From assembly GCA_014189435.1 (NCBI GenBank), contig CP050293.1, positions 5,213,001-5,277,000 on the forward strand: a stretch of DNA of 64,000 nucleotides, given 5' to 3'. The notes below the pieces were generated by a model. The model did not search any database. It had not been told where the DNA came from and saw only the letters and a list, made by a program, of their open reading frames with translations. Of the stretch, positions 17,951-26,812 are shown in pieces. The DNA comes from Mesorhizobium loti. Its GTDB lineage: Bacteria; Pseudomonadota; Alphaproteobacteria; Rhizobiales; Rhizobiaceae. Both the position numbers and the translations under genes were made by a program. How positions within the stretch are numbered: the stretch's first letter is position 1; the number at the start of each line of letters is the position of its first letter.

Positions 17951-20877
17951 TGCAGGGACCGCGGCGCGGCGCGAATTCGGCACCCTCGCAACGCCCGCTT
18001 GCCGACACGCGCGCACCGGATGAAGGCGATGGCGTCGACACCTCGCCTGATGTTTCCGACAGCATCGCCAAGACGACCTGCTATATGTGCGCCTGCCGCT
18101 GCGGCATCGACGTGCACATCAAGGATGGCAAGGTCCGCTACATCAACGGCAACAAGGACCATCCGGTCAATCGCGGCGTGATCTGCGGCAAGGGCAGCTC
18201 CGGCATCATGCAGCATTACAGCCCGGCAAGGCTGAAGAAGCCATTGCTGCGCACCGGCCCGCGCGGCTCTGGCGAGTTCCGCGAGATCGAATGGGAGGAG
18301 GCGTTCTCGATCGCAACGGAACGGCTCTCGGCCATCCGCCGGACCGATCCGAAAAAACTGGCCTTCTTCACTGGCCGCGATCAATCCCAATCCTTGACCG
18401 GCTGGTGGGCGAGCCAGTTCGGCACGCCGAACTTCGCCGCCCATGGCGGCTTCTGTTCGGTCAACATGGCGGCCGGCGGGCTCTACACGATCGGCGGTTC
18501 GTTCTGGGAGTTCGGCGAGCCCGACTGGGACAACACCCGATATTTCATGCTGTTCGGCGTCGCCGAGGACCATGATTCCAACCCGATCAAGATCGGTCTC
18601 GGCAAGCTAAAGGCGCGCGGCGCCAAGGTCGTCTCGATCAACCCGTGCCGCACCGGCTACAATGCCATTGCCGACGACTGGATCGGCATCCGGCCCGGCA
18701 CCGACGGCTTGTTCGTGTTCGCCCTTATCCACGAATTGCTCAGGGCGGGCCGCGTCGATCTCGATTATCTGCTGCGCTACACCAATGCCCATGTCCTCGT
18801 CGTGCAGGAGCCGGGTGCCGCCGATGACGGTCTGTTCGTTCGCGACGCCGACGGCAATCCGCTGGCCTGGGACAGGGTGGCGAAGACACCGGTCAGCGCC
18901 ACCGATGCCGGTGCGAAACCGGCGCTGACCGGCAGCTTCACGATCGGCGGTCGCCACTGCGTTCCGGTGTTCCAGTTGATCGCCGACCGCTACCTCGATG
19001 AGAGCTATACACCGGATGCGGTTGCCGAGCGTTGCGGCATTGCCGCCGACACGATCCGCAGGATCGCCGCCGAACTCGCCCATGTCGCCTTCGAACAGAC
19101 GATCGAATTGCCGATCTCCTGGACCGACTGGGCCGGGCGCCGGCACGAGACGATCAAGGGGCGGCCTGTCTCGATGCACGCCATGCGCGGCATCTCGGCC
19201 CATTCGAACGGTTTTCACACCTGCCGCGCCATCCATTTGCTGCAGGTGCTGCTGGGTACGGTGGATGTCCCCGGCGGTTTCCGTTTCAAGCCGCCCTATC
19301 CCCGGTCCGCGCCGCCCGGACCGAAACCTGCGGGCAAGACCGTCAAGCCGATGACGCCGCTCGACGGCATGCCGCTCGGTTTCATCTGCGGGCCGGACGA
19401 TTTGCTGGTCGACGAGGCCGGCACGCCTACCCGTATCGACAAGGCCTATTCCTGGGACGCGCCACTGGCCGCGCATGGCCTGATGCACACCGTCATCCGC
19501 AATGCTTGGGCCGGCGATCCCTACAAGATCGACACGCTGATGATGTACATGTCGAACATGGCGTGGAATTCCTCGATGAACACCGTCGAGACCATGGCGA
19601 TGCTGACCGACAGCGACGAAGCGGGCAACTACAAGATCCCTTTCATCATCTATTCCGACGCCTATTATTCCGAGACCGTGCCGTTCGCCGATCTGGTGCT
19701 GCCGGACACGACCTATCTCGAGCGCCACGACTGCATCAGCCTGCTCGACCGGCCGATCAGCCATGCCGACGGACCCGGCGACGCCATCCGCCATCCCGTC
19801 GTCGAGCCCGACCGCGACGTCAGGCCGTTCCAGTCGGTGCTGATCGAACTCGGCGCGCGGCTTGGCCTGCCCGGTTTCGTCGATGAGGACGGCGCCGCCA
19901 AGTATCGCGACTATGCCGACTACATCGTCAACCATGAGCGCTCGCCCGGCATCGGCCCGCTCGCCGGCTGGCGCGGCAAGGATGGAACCTCGACCGGCAA
20001 GGGCGAGGTTAATCCCGACCAGTTGCAGCGTTACATCGACAATGGCGGCTTCTGGCACCATGATTTCGCTGAGGACCAGCGCTACTACAAGATGGCCAAC
20101 CGCTCCTATCTCGATTTCGCGGTTCAGATGGGCTTCATCCCCAAGGCCGAGCCGATCGTCTTCCAGCTCTATTCCGAGCCGCTGCAGCGCTTCCGCCTCG
20201 CCGCGCGTGGCCATGGCCGTGTCTTGCCGCCGGAAGGCGATCGCCAGCGCATCGAGACCTATATGGACCCGCTGCCGTTCTGGTACATGCCCTTCGAGGA
20301 AGCGGTCGTCGACCTCGAAAAATATCCCCTGCATGCGCTGACGCAGCGGCCGATGCACATGTACCACTCCTGGGGATCGCAGAATGCGTGGCTCAGGCAA
20401 ATCACCAGCCAGAACCGGCTGTTCGTGCATCACCGGACGGCAGCTGGCCTCAGCCTTGTCGATGACGACTGGGTGTGGATCGAAAGCATCAACGGCAGAG
20501 TGAAGGGGCAGATCAAGCTGATCGACGGGGTGAACGAAAGCACGGTCTGGACGTGGAACGCCATCGGCAAGCGGCGCGGCAGCTGGGGGCTGAAGGACGA
20601 CGCGGCCGAATCCAACCGTGGCTTCCTGCTCAACCATATCATCGGCGACCAGACTTCCGCCGACTCTAGTGGCAAGCGCTATTCGAACTCCGATCCGGTC
20701 ACCGGCCAGGCGGCGTGGTTCGACCTGCGGGTGCGCATCGTCAAATGCGCGGCGGAAGAAGCCGGCTTCACCGAGCCGCAATTCGAGCGTTTCCAGCAAC
20801 CGCCGCATTTCGAGCCCTCGCCCGACAGGCTGACTTTCGGCGCCGAGTTCCGCCGGGCAAGAGAGGCGGCAAAATGA
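17947..20877 (+). CDS. soeA: Sulfite dehydrogenase (quinone), molybdopterin subunit SoeA
   Basis: The 976-aa catalytic subunit of a DMSO-reductase-family enzyme. Cys45, Cys48, Cys52 and Cys80 (TTCYMCACRCG and VICGKG) fit the N-terminal 4Fe-4S site. The molybdopterin domains follow, with HGGFCSVNMAAGG holding a probable Mo-ligand Cys and FGVAEDHDSNPIKIG typical of SoeA. There is no twin-arginine signal, so it works on the cytoplasmic side, as SoeABC does when it oxidises sulfite to sulfate into the quinone pool. The next genes are the Fe-S and DmsC-like subunits, overlapping or four bases apart. A formate dehydrogenase or thiosulfate reductase annotation is possible but fits the DmsC anchor and missing Tat signal less well. 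Confidence 0.78.
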   Translation: MMQGPRRGANSAPSQRPLADTRAPDEGDGVDTSPDVSDSIAKTTCYMCACRCGIDVHIKDGKVRYINGNKDHPVNRGVICGKGSSGIMQHYSPARLKKPLLRTGPRGSGEFREIEWEEAFSIATERLSAIRRTDPKKLAFFTGRDQSQSLTGWWASQFGTPNFAAHGGFCSVNMAAGGLYTIGGSFWEFGEPDWDNTRYFMLFGVAEDHDSNPIKIGLGKLKARGAKVVSINPCRTGYNAIADDWIGIRPGTDGLFVFALIHELLRAGRVDLDYLLRYTNAHVLVVQEPGAADDGLFVRDADGNPLAWDRVAKTPVSATDAGAKPALTGSFTIGGRHCVPVFQLIADRYLDESYTPDAVAERCGIAADTIRRIAAELAHVAFEQTIELPISWTDWAGRRHETIKGRPVSMHAMRGISAHSNGFHTCRAIHLLQVLLGTVDVPGGFRFKPPYPRSAPPGPKPAGKTVKPMTPLDGMPLGFICGPDDLLVDEAGTPTRIDKAYSWDAPLAAHGLMHTVIRNAWAGDPYKIDTLMMYMSNMAWNSSMNTVETMAMLTDSDEAGNYKIPFIIYSDAYYSETVPFADLVLPDTTYLERHDCISLLDRPISHADGPGDAIRHPVVEPDRDVRPFQSVLIELGARLGLPGFVDEDGAAKYRDYADYIVNHERSPGIGPLAGWRGKDGTSTGKGEVNPDQLQRYIDNGGFWHHDFAEDQRYYKMANRSYLDFAVQMGFIPKAEPIVFQLYSEPLQRFRLAARGHGRVLPPEGDRQRIETYMDPLPFWYMPFEEAVVDLEKYPLHALTQRPMHMYHSWGSQNAWLRQITSQNRLFVHHRTAAGLSLVDDDWVWIESINGRVKGQIKLIDGVNESTVWTWNAIGKRRGSWGLKDDAAESNRGFLLNHIIGDQTSADSSGKRYSNSDPVTGQAAWFDLRVRIVKCAAEEAGFTEPQFERFQQPPHFEPSPDRLTFGAEFRRAREAAK

Positions 20878-21608
20878 CCTGTCTGCCAAGTCAAAGCGGC
20901 AAGAAGCTCGGCCTCGTCATCGATCTCGATACGTGCGTCGGCTGCCAGGCCTGCGTCACCGCCTGCAAGGAATGGAACACCGGCGGCCACATGGCGCCGC
21001 TGACCGACATCGACCCCTATGGCGGCCATGTCGACGGCGTCTGGTTCAACCGCGTGCACGCTTATGAGCACACCACCGAGATGGGCGGGCGCACCGTCAA
21101 CTTCCCGCGCTCCTGCCTGCATTGCGAGACGCCCGCCTGCGTCACCGTCTGCCCGACCGGCGCCTCCTACAAGCGGGCCTCGGACGGCATCGTGCTGATC
21201 GACGAGGACAAGTGCATCGGCTGCAAATTGTGCAGCTGGGCCTGTCCTTACGGCGCACGCGAATTCGATACCGATGTCGGCGTGATGAAGAAGTGCACGC
21301 TGTGCGTCGACCGCATCTACAATGACAATCTGGCCGAAGAAGACCGCGTGCCGGCCTGCGTCGCCGCTTGCCCGACCAGTGCCCGGCATTTCGGCGACCT
21401 TGGCGATCCCTTGTCGGCTGTCTCGCAATTGGTGGCGGAGCGTGGCGGCGTCGACCTGATGCCGGAGCTCGGCTATCGCCCGACCAACAAATATCTGCCG
21501 CCACGCGCCCACACCACGCGCGCCGCATCGGTTCCCGCGCTGGCACTCGAACCGGTGCGAGCCGAAGGCGGCTTCCTCGGCTGGGTCGACCGCATGCTTT
21601 CGAACTAG
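20874..21608 (+). CDS. soeB: Sulfite dehydrogenase Fe-S subunit SoeB
   Basis: A 244-aa electron-transfer subunit with four cysteine groups for 4Fe-4S clusters: CVGCQACVTACKEWN, CLHCETPACVTVCPTGA, CIGCKLCSWACPYGA and KCTLCVDRI with PACVAACPTSA. It passes electrons from the molybdenum subunit to the membrane anchor. The ATG at 20874 overlaps the soeA stop by four bases; open frame further upstream lies inside soeA. The size and cluster pattern are those of DmsB/SoeB proteins. Confidence 0.85.
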   Translation: MTCLPSQSGKKLGLVIDLDTCVGCQACVTACKEWNTGGHMAPLTDIDPYGGHVDGVWFNRVHAYEHTTEMGGRTVNFPRSCLHCETPACVTVCPTGASYKRASDGIVLIDEDKCIGCKLCSWACPYGAREFDTDVGVMKKCTLCVDRIYNDNLAEEDRVPACVAACPTSARHFGDLGDPLSAVSQLVAERGGVDLMPELGYRPTNKYLPPRAHTTRAASVPALALEPVRAEGGFLGWVDRMLSN

Positions 21609-21611
21609 CCC

Positions 21612-22547
21612 ATGCATCCAGCCTTCTCCGTCGTCTTCTTCACCACCGCCACCGGCGCCGGCTATGGCCTGCTCGCGCTGCTGGGCGTGCTCGGAGGCTT
21701 CCAGATCATCCCGCCCGATTTCTGGCTGGGCCTCATCGGCATGGGCCTGGCGCTCAGCCTGATCGCGGCCGGACTGTTGTCTTCAACGGGTCATCTCGGC
21801 AGACCCGAACGCGCCTGGCGGGCGTTCTCGCAGTGGCGCAGTTCTTGGCTGTCGCGCGAGGGTGTCGCTTCGGTCATCACCTTCATCCCGGCGGGACTGT
21901 TCGGCATCGGCTGGGTCTTCTTCGGCCGCAGCGGCGGTTGGGTGACGGTGGCCGGATTGCTGACGGCCTGTGGTGCCGTCGTCACCGTCTGCACCACGGG
22001 CATGATCTACGCCTCACTGAAACCGATCGCGCAGTGGCACAGCCGCTTCACGCTGCCGGCTTATCTCATCTTCTCGTCGATGACCGGCTGCGTTCTCCTG
22101 AATGCGCTTTTGCAGAGTTTTGCTCTCGGTTCGAAAATATTCGTGGCGGCTTCCGCACTGCTGACCTTGCTCGGCTGGGGCTGGAAGCTGGCGACCTGGC
22201 GCTACAACGACCAACTCGAAATCCCGACCACCGCCAACACCGCGACCGGTTTGGCCGGCGGCACGGTGCGGTCGCTGGAATGGCCCCACACCGAGGAGAA
22301 TTATCTACTCAAGGAAATGGGCTTTCGCATCGCGCGCAAGCACAGCGCGCGGCTACGCCAGATCACGCAGCTCCTGGTCTTCGCCCTGCCGGTCTTGTTG
22401 CTCGCCGCGACATTCGCCTTGCCCTGGCCCTATACCGCGGTGCCGTCAGGGCTCGCCGCGATTGTCCAATTCGCTGGCATGTTGGTCGAACGCTGGCTGT
22501 TCTTCGCCGAGGCGAAGCACACGGTGACCCTGTATTACGGCAGCTAG
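21612..22547 (+). CDS. soeC: Sulfite dehydrogenase membrane anchor SoeC (DmsC family)
   Basis: A 311-aa polytopic membrane protein starting MHPAFSVVFFTTATGAGYGL, a DmsC/SoeC-type N-terminus, with about eight hydrophobic segments and the loop SSTGHLGRPERAWRAFSQWR seen in DmsC anchors. It binds the complex to the inner membrane and reacts with quinone. It starts three bases after soeB and ends the operon; no clear terminator follows. The assignment to SoeC rather than another DmsC-type anchor depends on the SoeA call. Confidence 0.8.
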   Translation: MHPAFSVVFFTTATGAGYGLLALLGVLGGFQIIPPDFWLGLIGMGLALSLIAAGLLSSTGHLGRPERAWRAFSQWRSSWLSREGVASVITFIPAGLFGIGWVFFGRSGGWVTVAGLLTACGAVVTVCTTGMIYASLKPIAQWHSRFTLPAYLIFSSMTGCVLLNALLQSFALGSKIFVAASALLTLLGWGWKLATWRYNDQLEIPTTANTATGLAGGTVRSLEWPHTEENYLLKEMGFRIARKHSARLRQITQLLVFALPVLLLAATFALPWPYTAVPSGLAAIVQFAGMLVERWLFFAEAKHTVTLYYGS

Positions 22548-22661
22548 CGAACGCCGACATACCATCGCAGTTTCTGGATGTCAGATAATGTTGTCTTAAT
22601 TTACGGCTCGGAATAACGTGTCGTAATTCTTGGAACCACATCTTCCGGATTAGCATAGCAG

Positions 22662-23438
22662 GTGATGATCCTCACCCCCTTCAATTTGGCATCGCACCTC
22701 GCACGAGGGGTTTGCGTTGCAGGCATTTTGGTTTTTGCTTCCCACGATTTAATGGCAGGCGCGCTCGAAGCCGAGGCCGCCTTTAAAGCGAAGAATTATC
22801 CAGAAGCATACAAAGAATGGACGGCCCTCGCGCAAAAAGGGGATGCTATTGCCCAATTTAATGTCGGATTTCTGTATTCTAGGGGATTTGGTGTTCCACT
22901 GGATTATTCCAAAGCTGCCGAGTGGTGGGGTAAGGCGGCAGATCAGGACATGGCAGTGGCCGAGTTGAACCTTGGACTTCTGTATTCCTGGGGTAAGGGC
23001 GTCCAGCTGGATGATGCCAAAGCGGCGAAGCTATGGCGCCGAGCCGCGATCAAAGGTTTGTCCGAAGCTCAGCAATATCTTGGATATGTGTATTTCGTCG
23101 GAAAGGGAGTTCCCAAAAGTGGAGCCGACGCGATCCTTTGGTTAAGCAAGGCAGCAGAGCAAGGTAACGTTGATGCGCAGATTAATTTGGCTGCTGCTTA
23201 CCTAATCGGAGAGGTTGTAGATAAGAATCCCAAGCTAGCCTTTTATTGGTATGAAAAGGCTGCACAACTGAACAACGGCAAGGCCCAATTCAACCTGGGA
23301 TTAATGTATCTCAAAGGCGTTGGCGTTGAGGAGAATACTGCCCTCGCCGTCCAATGGCTCAGACGCTCGGCTGCGCAAGGATATGGTGGCGCGCAAGAAG
23401 CGCTTGATCGCATACAGGCAGTACTTAAAAAAACTTGA
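22662..23438 (+). CDS. Secreted Sel1-repeat protein, GC-poor
   Basis: A 258-aa protein with an N-terminal signal peptide (ARGVCVAGILVFASHDLMAG) and about six consecutive Sel1 repeats (for example AQFNVGFLYSRGFGVPLDYS and AQFNLGLMYLKGVGVEENTA). Sel1 solenoids bind partner proteins in the periplasm; the partner is unknown. The gene uses many A/T-ending codons (TTA, AAT, TTT, GAT) unlike its neighbours, and the upstream 110 bases are AT-rich. That suggests acquisition from elsewhere or a weakly constrained gene. It is convergent with pdeM 24 bases away. Confidence 0.83.
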   Translation: MMILTPFNLASHLARGVCVAGILVFASHDLMAGALEAEAAFKAKNYPEAYKEWTALAQKGDAIAQFNVGFLYSRGFGVPLDYSKAAEWWGKAADQDMAVAELNLGLLYSWGKGVQLDDAKAAKLWRRAAIKGLSEAQQYLGYVYFVGKGVPKSGADAILWLSKAAEQGNVDAQINLAAAYLIGEVVDKNPKLAFYWYEKAAQLNNGKAQFNLGLMYLKGVGVEENTALAVQWLRRSAAQGYGGAQEALDRIQAVLKKT

Positions 23439-23462
23439 ATTTCAGCAAACTGGGCGGCGATC

Positions 23463-24179
23463 TCAGCCAGGCCGTAGCATCGAGCGCGAGATCGCGAAGA
23501 TGCGGTCCGTGCCAAGCATGTATGCCATCAGCGTGTCCGGCCGGAACAGTCCGGCATAGGCGCGGTCGAGCACGTTGAGCGAACCGGTATAGGCGCCGAA
23601 GGCCGGCATGATCATGCGGCCGCCGTCGCCGGCAAAGCAGCGCCGCCTGACCGAACGGCCGCGTTGCACGATGCGGGCGCAGGGATGCAGATGGCCCGCT
23701 ATTTCGCCTTCGACACGCTGCTTCGATGGTTCATGCCGGAACAGCAGCGAGCCTATGGCGAGTTCGCGCACCGTCTCGCCGGGCAGATCGGCTGGCGCTT
23801 CCGGATCATGGTTGCCGGCAACCCAGAACCAGTCGCGGCCAGCTATCAGCGCTTCCAGCCGCTCGCGGAAACTTGCGTGCATGCGTTCGGCGCCGCCGCC
23901 ATCATGAAAGGAGTCGCCCAGGCTGATGACGATCGATGGTTGGTAGTCAGCGATGACGGCCTGCAATCTGAGCAAGGTCGCGCCGGTGTCGTAAGGCGGG
24001 ATCAACGTACCGCGCCGTGCCAGCGACGAACCCTTTTCGAGATGCAGGTCGGAAACGGCCAGAAGCCGCAGATCCGGAAAATAAAGCACGCCGCGCGGGT
24101 CGCAGACGGCACGCTCGCCGGCGATGCCGACAAGGTCGGCCTCGGCGATCAGCGATGCGCGCGCCAGCGAAAAATTCAT
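23463..24179 (-). CDS. pdeM: Ligase-associated DNA damage response endonuclease PdeM
   Basis: A 238-aa metallophosphoesterase with the motifs of the fold in order: AVSDLHLEKGS, SLGDSFHDGG, VAGNHDPEAP and AGHLHPCARI. This matches the family found beside the DEXH helicase in bacterial DNA-repair islands. It follows the helicase gene by 13 bases, so they form one operon. The usual other members, an ATP-dependent DNA ligase and a beta-CASP exonuclease, are not in the window. Confidence 0.87.
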   Translation of the reverse strand: MNFSLARASLIAEADLVGIAGERAVCDPRGVLYFPDLRLLAVSDLHLEKGSSLARRGTLIPPYDTGATLLRLQAVIADYQPSIVISLGDSFHDGGGAERMHASFRERLEALIAGRDWFWVAGNHDPEAPADLPGETVRELAIGSLLFRHEPSKQRVEGEIAGHLHPCARIVQRGRSVRRRCFAGDGGRMIMPAFGAYTGSLNVLDRAYAGLFRPDTLMAYMLGTDRIFAISRSMLRPG

Positions 24180-24192
24180 CAGGAAATCCGAC

Positions 24193-26712
24193 TCATCTTT
24201 GGCCCATGGCCTCCTCGACCAGATCGGCGGCTTCCATCAAAAGCGACTCATTGGCGCCGCCATTCACCGATTCCTTGCCGATCTCCAGCATGATCGGCAC
24301 CGCCAGCGGCGATATCTGCTCAAGATGCTTATGCATGATTCGACCACGCACGCGCGAGAGCATCTCGGCAAGTCTGCTGACATCGAGCAGCCCGGCCGCC
24401 GCATCGGTGCGCGTTGCCTGCAGCAGGATATGGTCCGGCTCGTGGCTGCGCAGCACGTCATAGATGAGATCGGCCGACACCGTCACCTGACGGCCGCTCT
24501 TCTCCTGTCCCGGAAAACGCTTCTCGATCAGCCCTGCGATGACAGCGCAGGTGCGGAAAGTACGCTTCAGCATCCAGCTGTCGTTCAGCCAGGCCTCGAG
24601 ATCGTCGCCCAACATGTCTTCGTCGAACAAGGCGGCCAATGACGGCTTCTTCGCCTTGAACAGGGCCGCCATGTCGTCCAGCGCCCAGACGGCCAGCGAA
24701 TAATCGGTGGCGACGAAGCCGAGCGGGCGGGCGTTCGCGCGCTCCAGCCGCCGTGTCAAAAGCATGCCAAGCGTCTGGTGCGCCAGCCTGCCCTCGAAGG
24801 GATAGGCGACCATGTAGTGGCGGTTGCCGCGTGGAAAGGTCTCGACCAAAAGGTCGCCGCGCTTCGGCAGCACCGATTTTTCCTTCTGCAGCCGCAGCCA
24901 GTCGGCAACCTGCTCGGGCAGCGCCTGCCAGCGGTCGCTGTCGGCCAGCATGCCGCGCACCTGATCGGCCAGATAGGTCGACAGCGGAAACTTGCCACCG
25001 GCATAGGACGGCACAATGATGTTGGCGCCGGCGCCGTTGGAGACGACGCATTCGTTTTCGCGGATGCCCTCGAAGCGCAGCACCTTGCCGGCGAACAGGA
25101 AGTTGTCCCCAGGCCGCAGCGTCTCGGCGAAATACTCCTCGACCTTGCCCAGCACGGGCCCGCCGCGACCCGCCATGCCGCGGCCCTGCCTGACATAGCG
25201 GACATTGAGCTCCGGCATTTCGACGATGGTGCCGACATTCAGCCGGTATTGCTGCGCGATGCGCGGATGCGAGACGCGCCACAGCCCGTCGACCGTCTTT
25301 CTAATGCGGGCATAGCGCTCGTAATTCTTCAGCGCGTAGCCGCCGGTGGCGACGAAATCTACGACGCGGTCGAAGGTCTCACGCGCGAGCCCGGCATAGG
25401 GCGCGGCACCGCGCACCTCTTCAAACAGCAGATCGGCATCGAAGGGCGCACCGCAGGCGACGCCCAGCACATGCTGCGACAGCACGTCGAGCGCGCCGGT
25501 GATCAGCGGCGGCGTGTCCTGCGCACCGAGATAATTGGCGTCGAGGGCGGCCCGGCATTCCAACACCTCGAAACGATTGGCCGGAATGAGGATTGCCTTG
25601 GAAGGCTCGTCCATGCGGTGGTTGGCGCGGCCGATGCGCTGCGCCAGCCGGCTTGCCCCCTTCGGCGCGCCGACATGCACGACAAGATCGACATCGCCCC
25701 AGTCGATGCCGAGGTCGAGCGTCGACGTGGCGACGATGGCGCGCAGCGCATTCTCGCCCATCGCCTTCTCGACACGCCGACGCTGACCGACATCGAGCGA
25801 GCCGTGATGCAAGGCAATCGGCAGCGAGTCCTCATTTGCCCGCCACAATTCCTGGAACAAAAGCTCCGCCTGGCTGCGTGTGTTGACGAACAGGATCGTC
25901 GTGCGGTGCCGCTTGATCGCCTCATAGATTTCGGGAATGGCGTAGCGGGCCGAATGGCCGGACCACGGCACATGCTGTTCCGAGTCGAGAATGGAGATGT
26001 CGGGCTTGGCCCCACCGGCCACGGTGATCAGGCCGGCCATAGTGCCTGGCGGATTCTGGTCGACCAGCCAACGCCGCAATTCGTCGGGCTCGGCGACTGT
26101 CGCCGACAAACCGATCGTCTGCAGGCCAGGCACATAGCTGCGGAGCCGCGCCAGACCGAGCGCCAGCAGATGTCCGCGCTTCGACGTCACCAGCGAGTGC
26201 AACTCGTCGAGCACGACATAGCGCAGATCCTCGAAGAAGCGACGGGCATCGGACGCCGCGATCAGCAGCGCCAGTTGCTCGGGCGTGGTCAGCAGGATGT
26301 CGGGCGGCACCAGCTTCTGGCGCTGTCGTTTGTGTGATGGCGTGTCGCCTGTGCGCGTCTCGATGGTGACGGGCAGGCCAATCTCCTCCACCGGCTTGCC
26401 GAGATTGCGTTCGATATCGACAGCAAGCGCCTTCAGCGGCGAGATGTAGAGCGTGTGGATGCCGCGATGCGCCTGGCCTGGCTTTCTCCTTGGCCTGACA
26501 GCCAGTTCGGTCAGCGAAGGCAGGAAGCCGGCCAGCGTCTTGCCGGCCCCGGTCGGCGCGATCAGCAGGACCGACTGTCCGGCCTGGGCTGTCGCCAGAA
26601 GTTCAATCTGATGGGCGCGCGGCGACCAGCCTTTCTCGCCAAACCATCTGACGAATGGTTCGGGCAGGGCCACGGTGGCATTCTGTTCGGCAAGGCGCGG
26701 CTGCTCTGTCAC
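24193..26712 (-). CDS. Ligase-associated DNA damage response DEXH-box helicase
   Basis: An 839-aa superfamily-2 helicase of the Lhr-like group. Walker A is IAPTGAGKTLAGF, the DEXH box is VVLDELHSL, motif III is GLSATVAEP, and the second RecA domain has FVNTRSQAE and AQRIGRANHRMD. A long C-terminal region follows, as in this family. The GTG at 26712 (VTEQPRLAEQN) is chosen; open frame further upstream begins inside the end of the next gene and has no conserved content. It should unwind DNA or RNA:DNA during repair with PdeM. Confidence 0.87.
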   Translation of the reverse strand: MTEQPRLAEQNATVALPEPFVRWFGEKGWSPRAHQIELLATAQAGQSVLLIAPTGAGKTLAGFLPSLTELAVRPRRKPGQAHRGIHTLYISPLKALAVDIERNLGKPVEEIGLPVTIETRTGDTPSHKRQRQKLVPPDILLTTPEQLALLIAASDARRFFEDLRYVVLDELHSLVTSKRGHLLALGLARLRSYVPGLQTIGLSATVAEPDELRRWLVDQNPPGTMAGLITVAGGAKPDISILDSEQHVPWSGHSARYAIPEIYEAIKRHRTTILFVNTRSQAELLFQELWRANEDSLPIALHHGSLDVGQRRRVEKAMGENALRAIVATSTLDLGIDWGDVDLVVHVGAPKGASRLAQRIGRANHRMDEPSKAILIPANRFEVLECRAALDANYLGAQDTPPLITGALDVLSQHVLGVACGAPFDADLLFEEVRGAAPYAGLARETFDRVVDFVATGGYALKNYERYARIRKTVDGLWRVSHPRIAQQYRLNVGTIVEMPELNVRYVRQGRGMAGRGGPVLGKVEEYFAETLRPGDNFLFAGKVLRFEGIRENECVVSNGAGANIIVPSYAGGKFPLSTYLADQVRGMLADSDRWQALPEQVADWLRLQKEKSVLPKRGDLLVETFPRGNRHYMVAYPFEGRLAHQTLGMLLTRRLERANARPLGFVATDYSLAVWALDDMAALFKAKKPSLAALFDEDMLGDDLEAWLNDSWMLKRTFRTCAVIAGLIEKRFPGQEKSGRQVTVSADLIYDVLRSHEPDHILLQATRTDAAAGLLDVSRLAEMLSRVRGRIMHKHLEQISPLAVPIMLEIGKESVNGGANESLLMEAADLVEEAMGQR

Positions 26713-26812
26713 CCGCCAGAGGTAGCGCGACGGCGCGCGAACGCCAAGAAGAATCGGAACAAAAGGGGATCGTTTTTCCCTTCCCCCTGTGGGGGAAGGA
26801 CTGGCGCTTCTG

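Noticed and set aside
18607..20889. 760-codon frame antisense to soeA
   Set aside because: Shadow of the conserved molybdoenzyme gene.
17947..22547. Formate dehydrogenase for the molybdoenzyme operon
   Set aside because: No Tat signal, a DmsC-type rather than FdoI-type anchor, and SoeA-like segments; no formate-linked neighbours.
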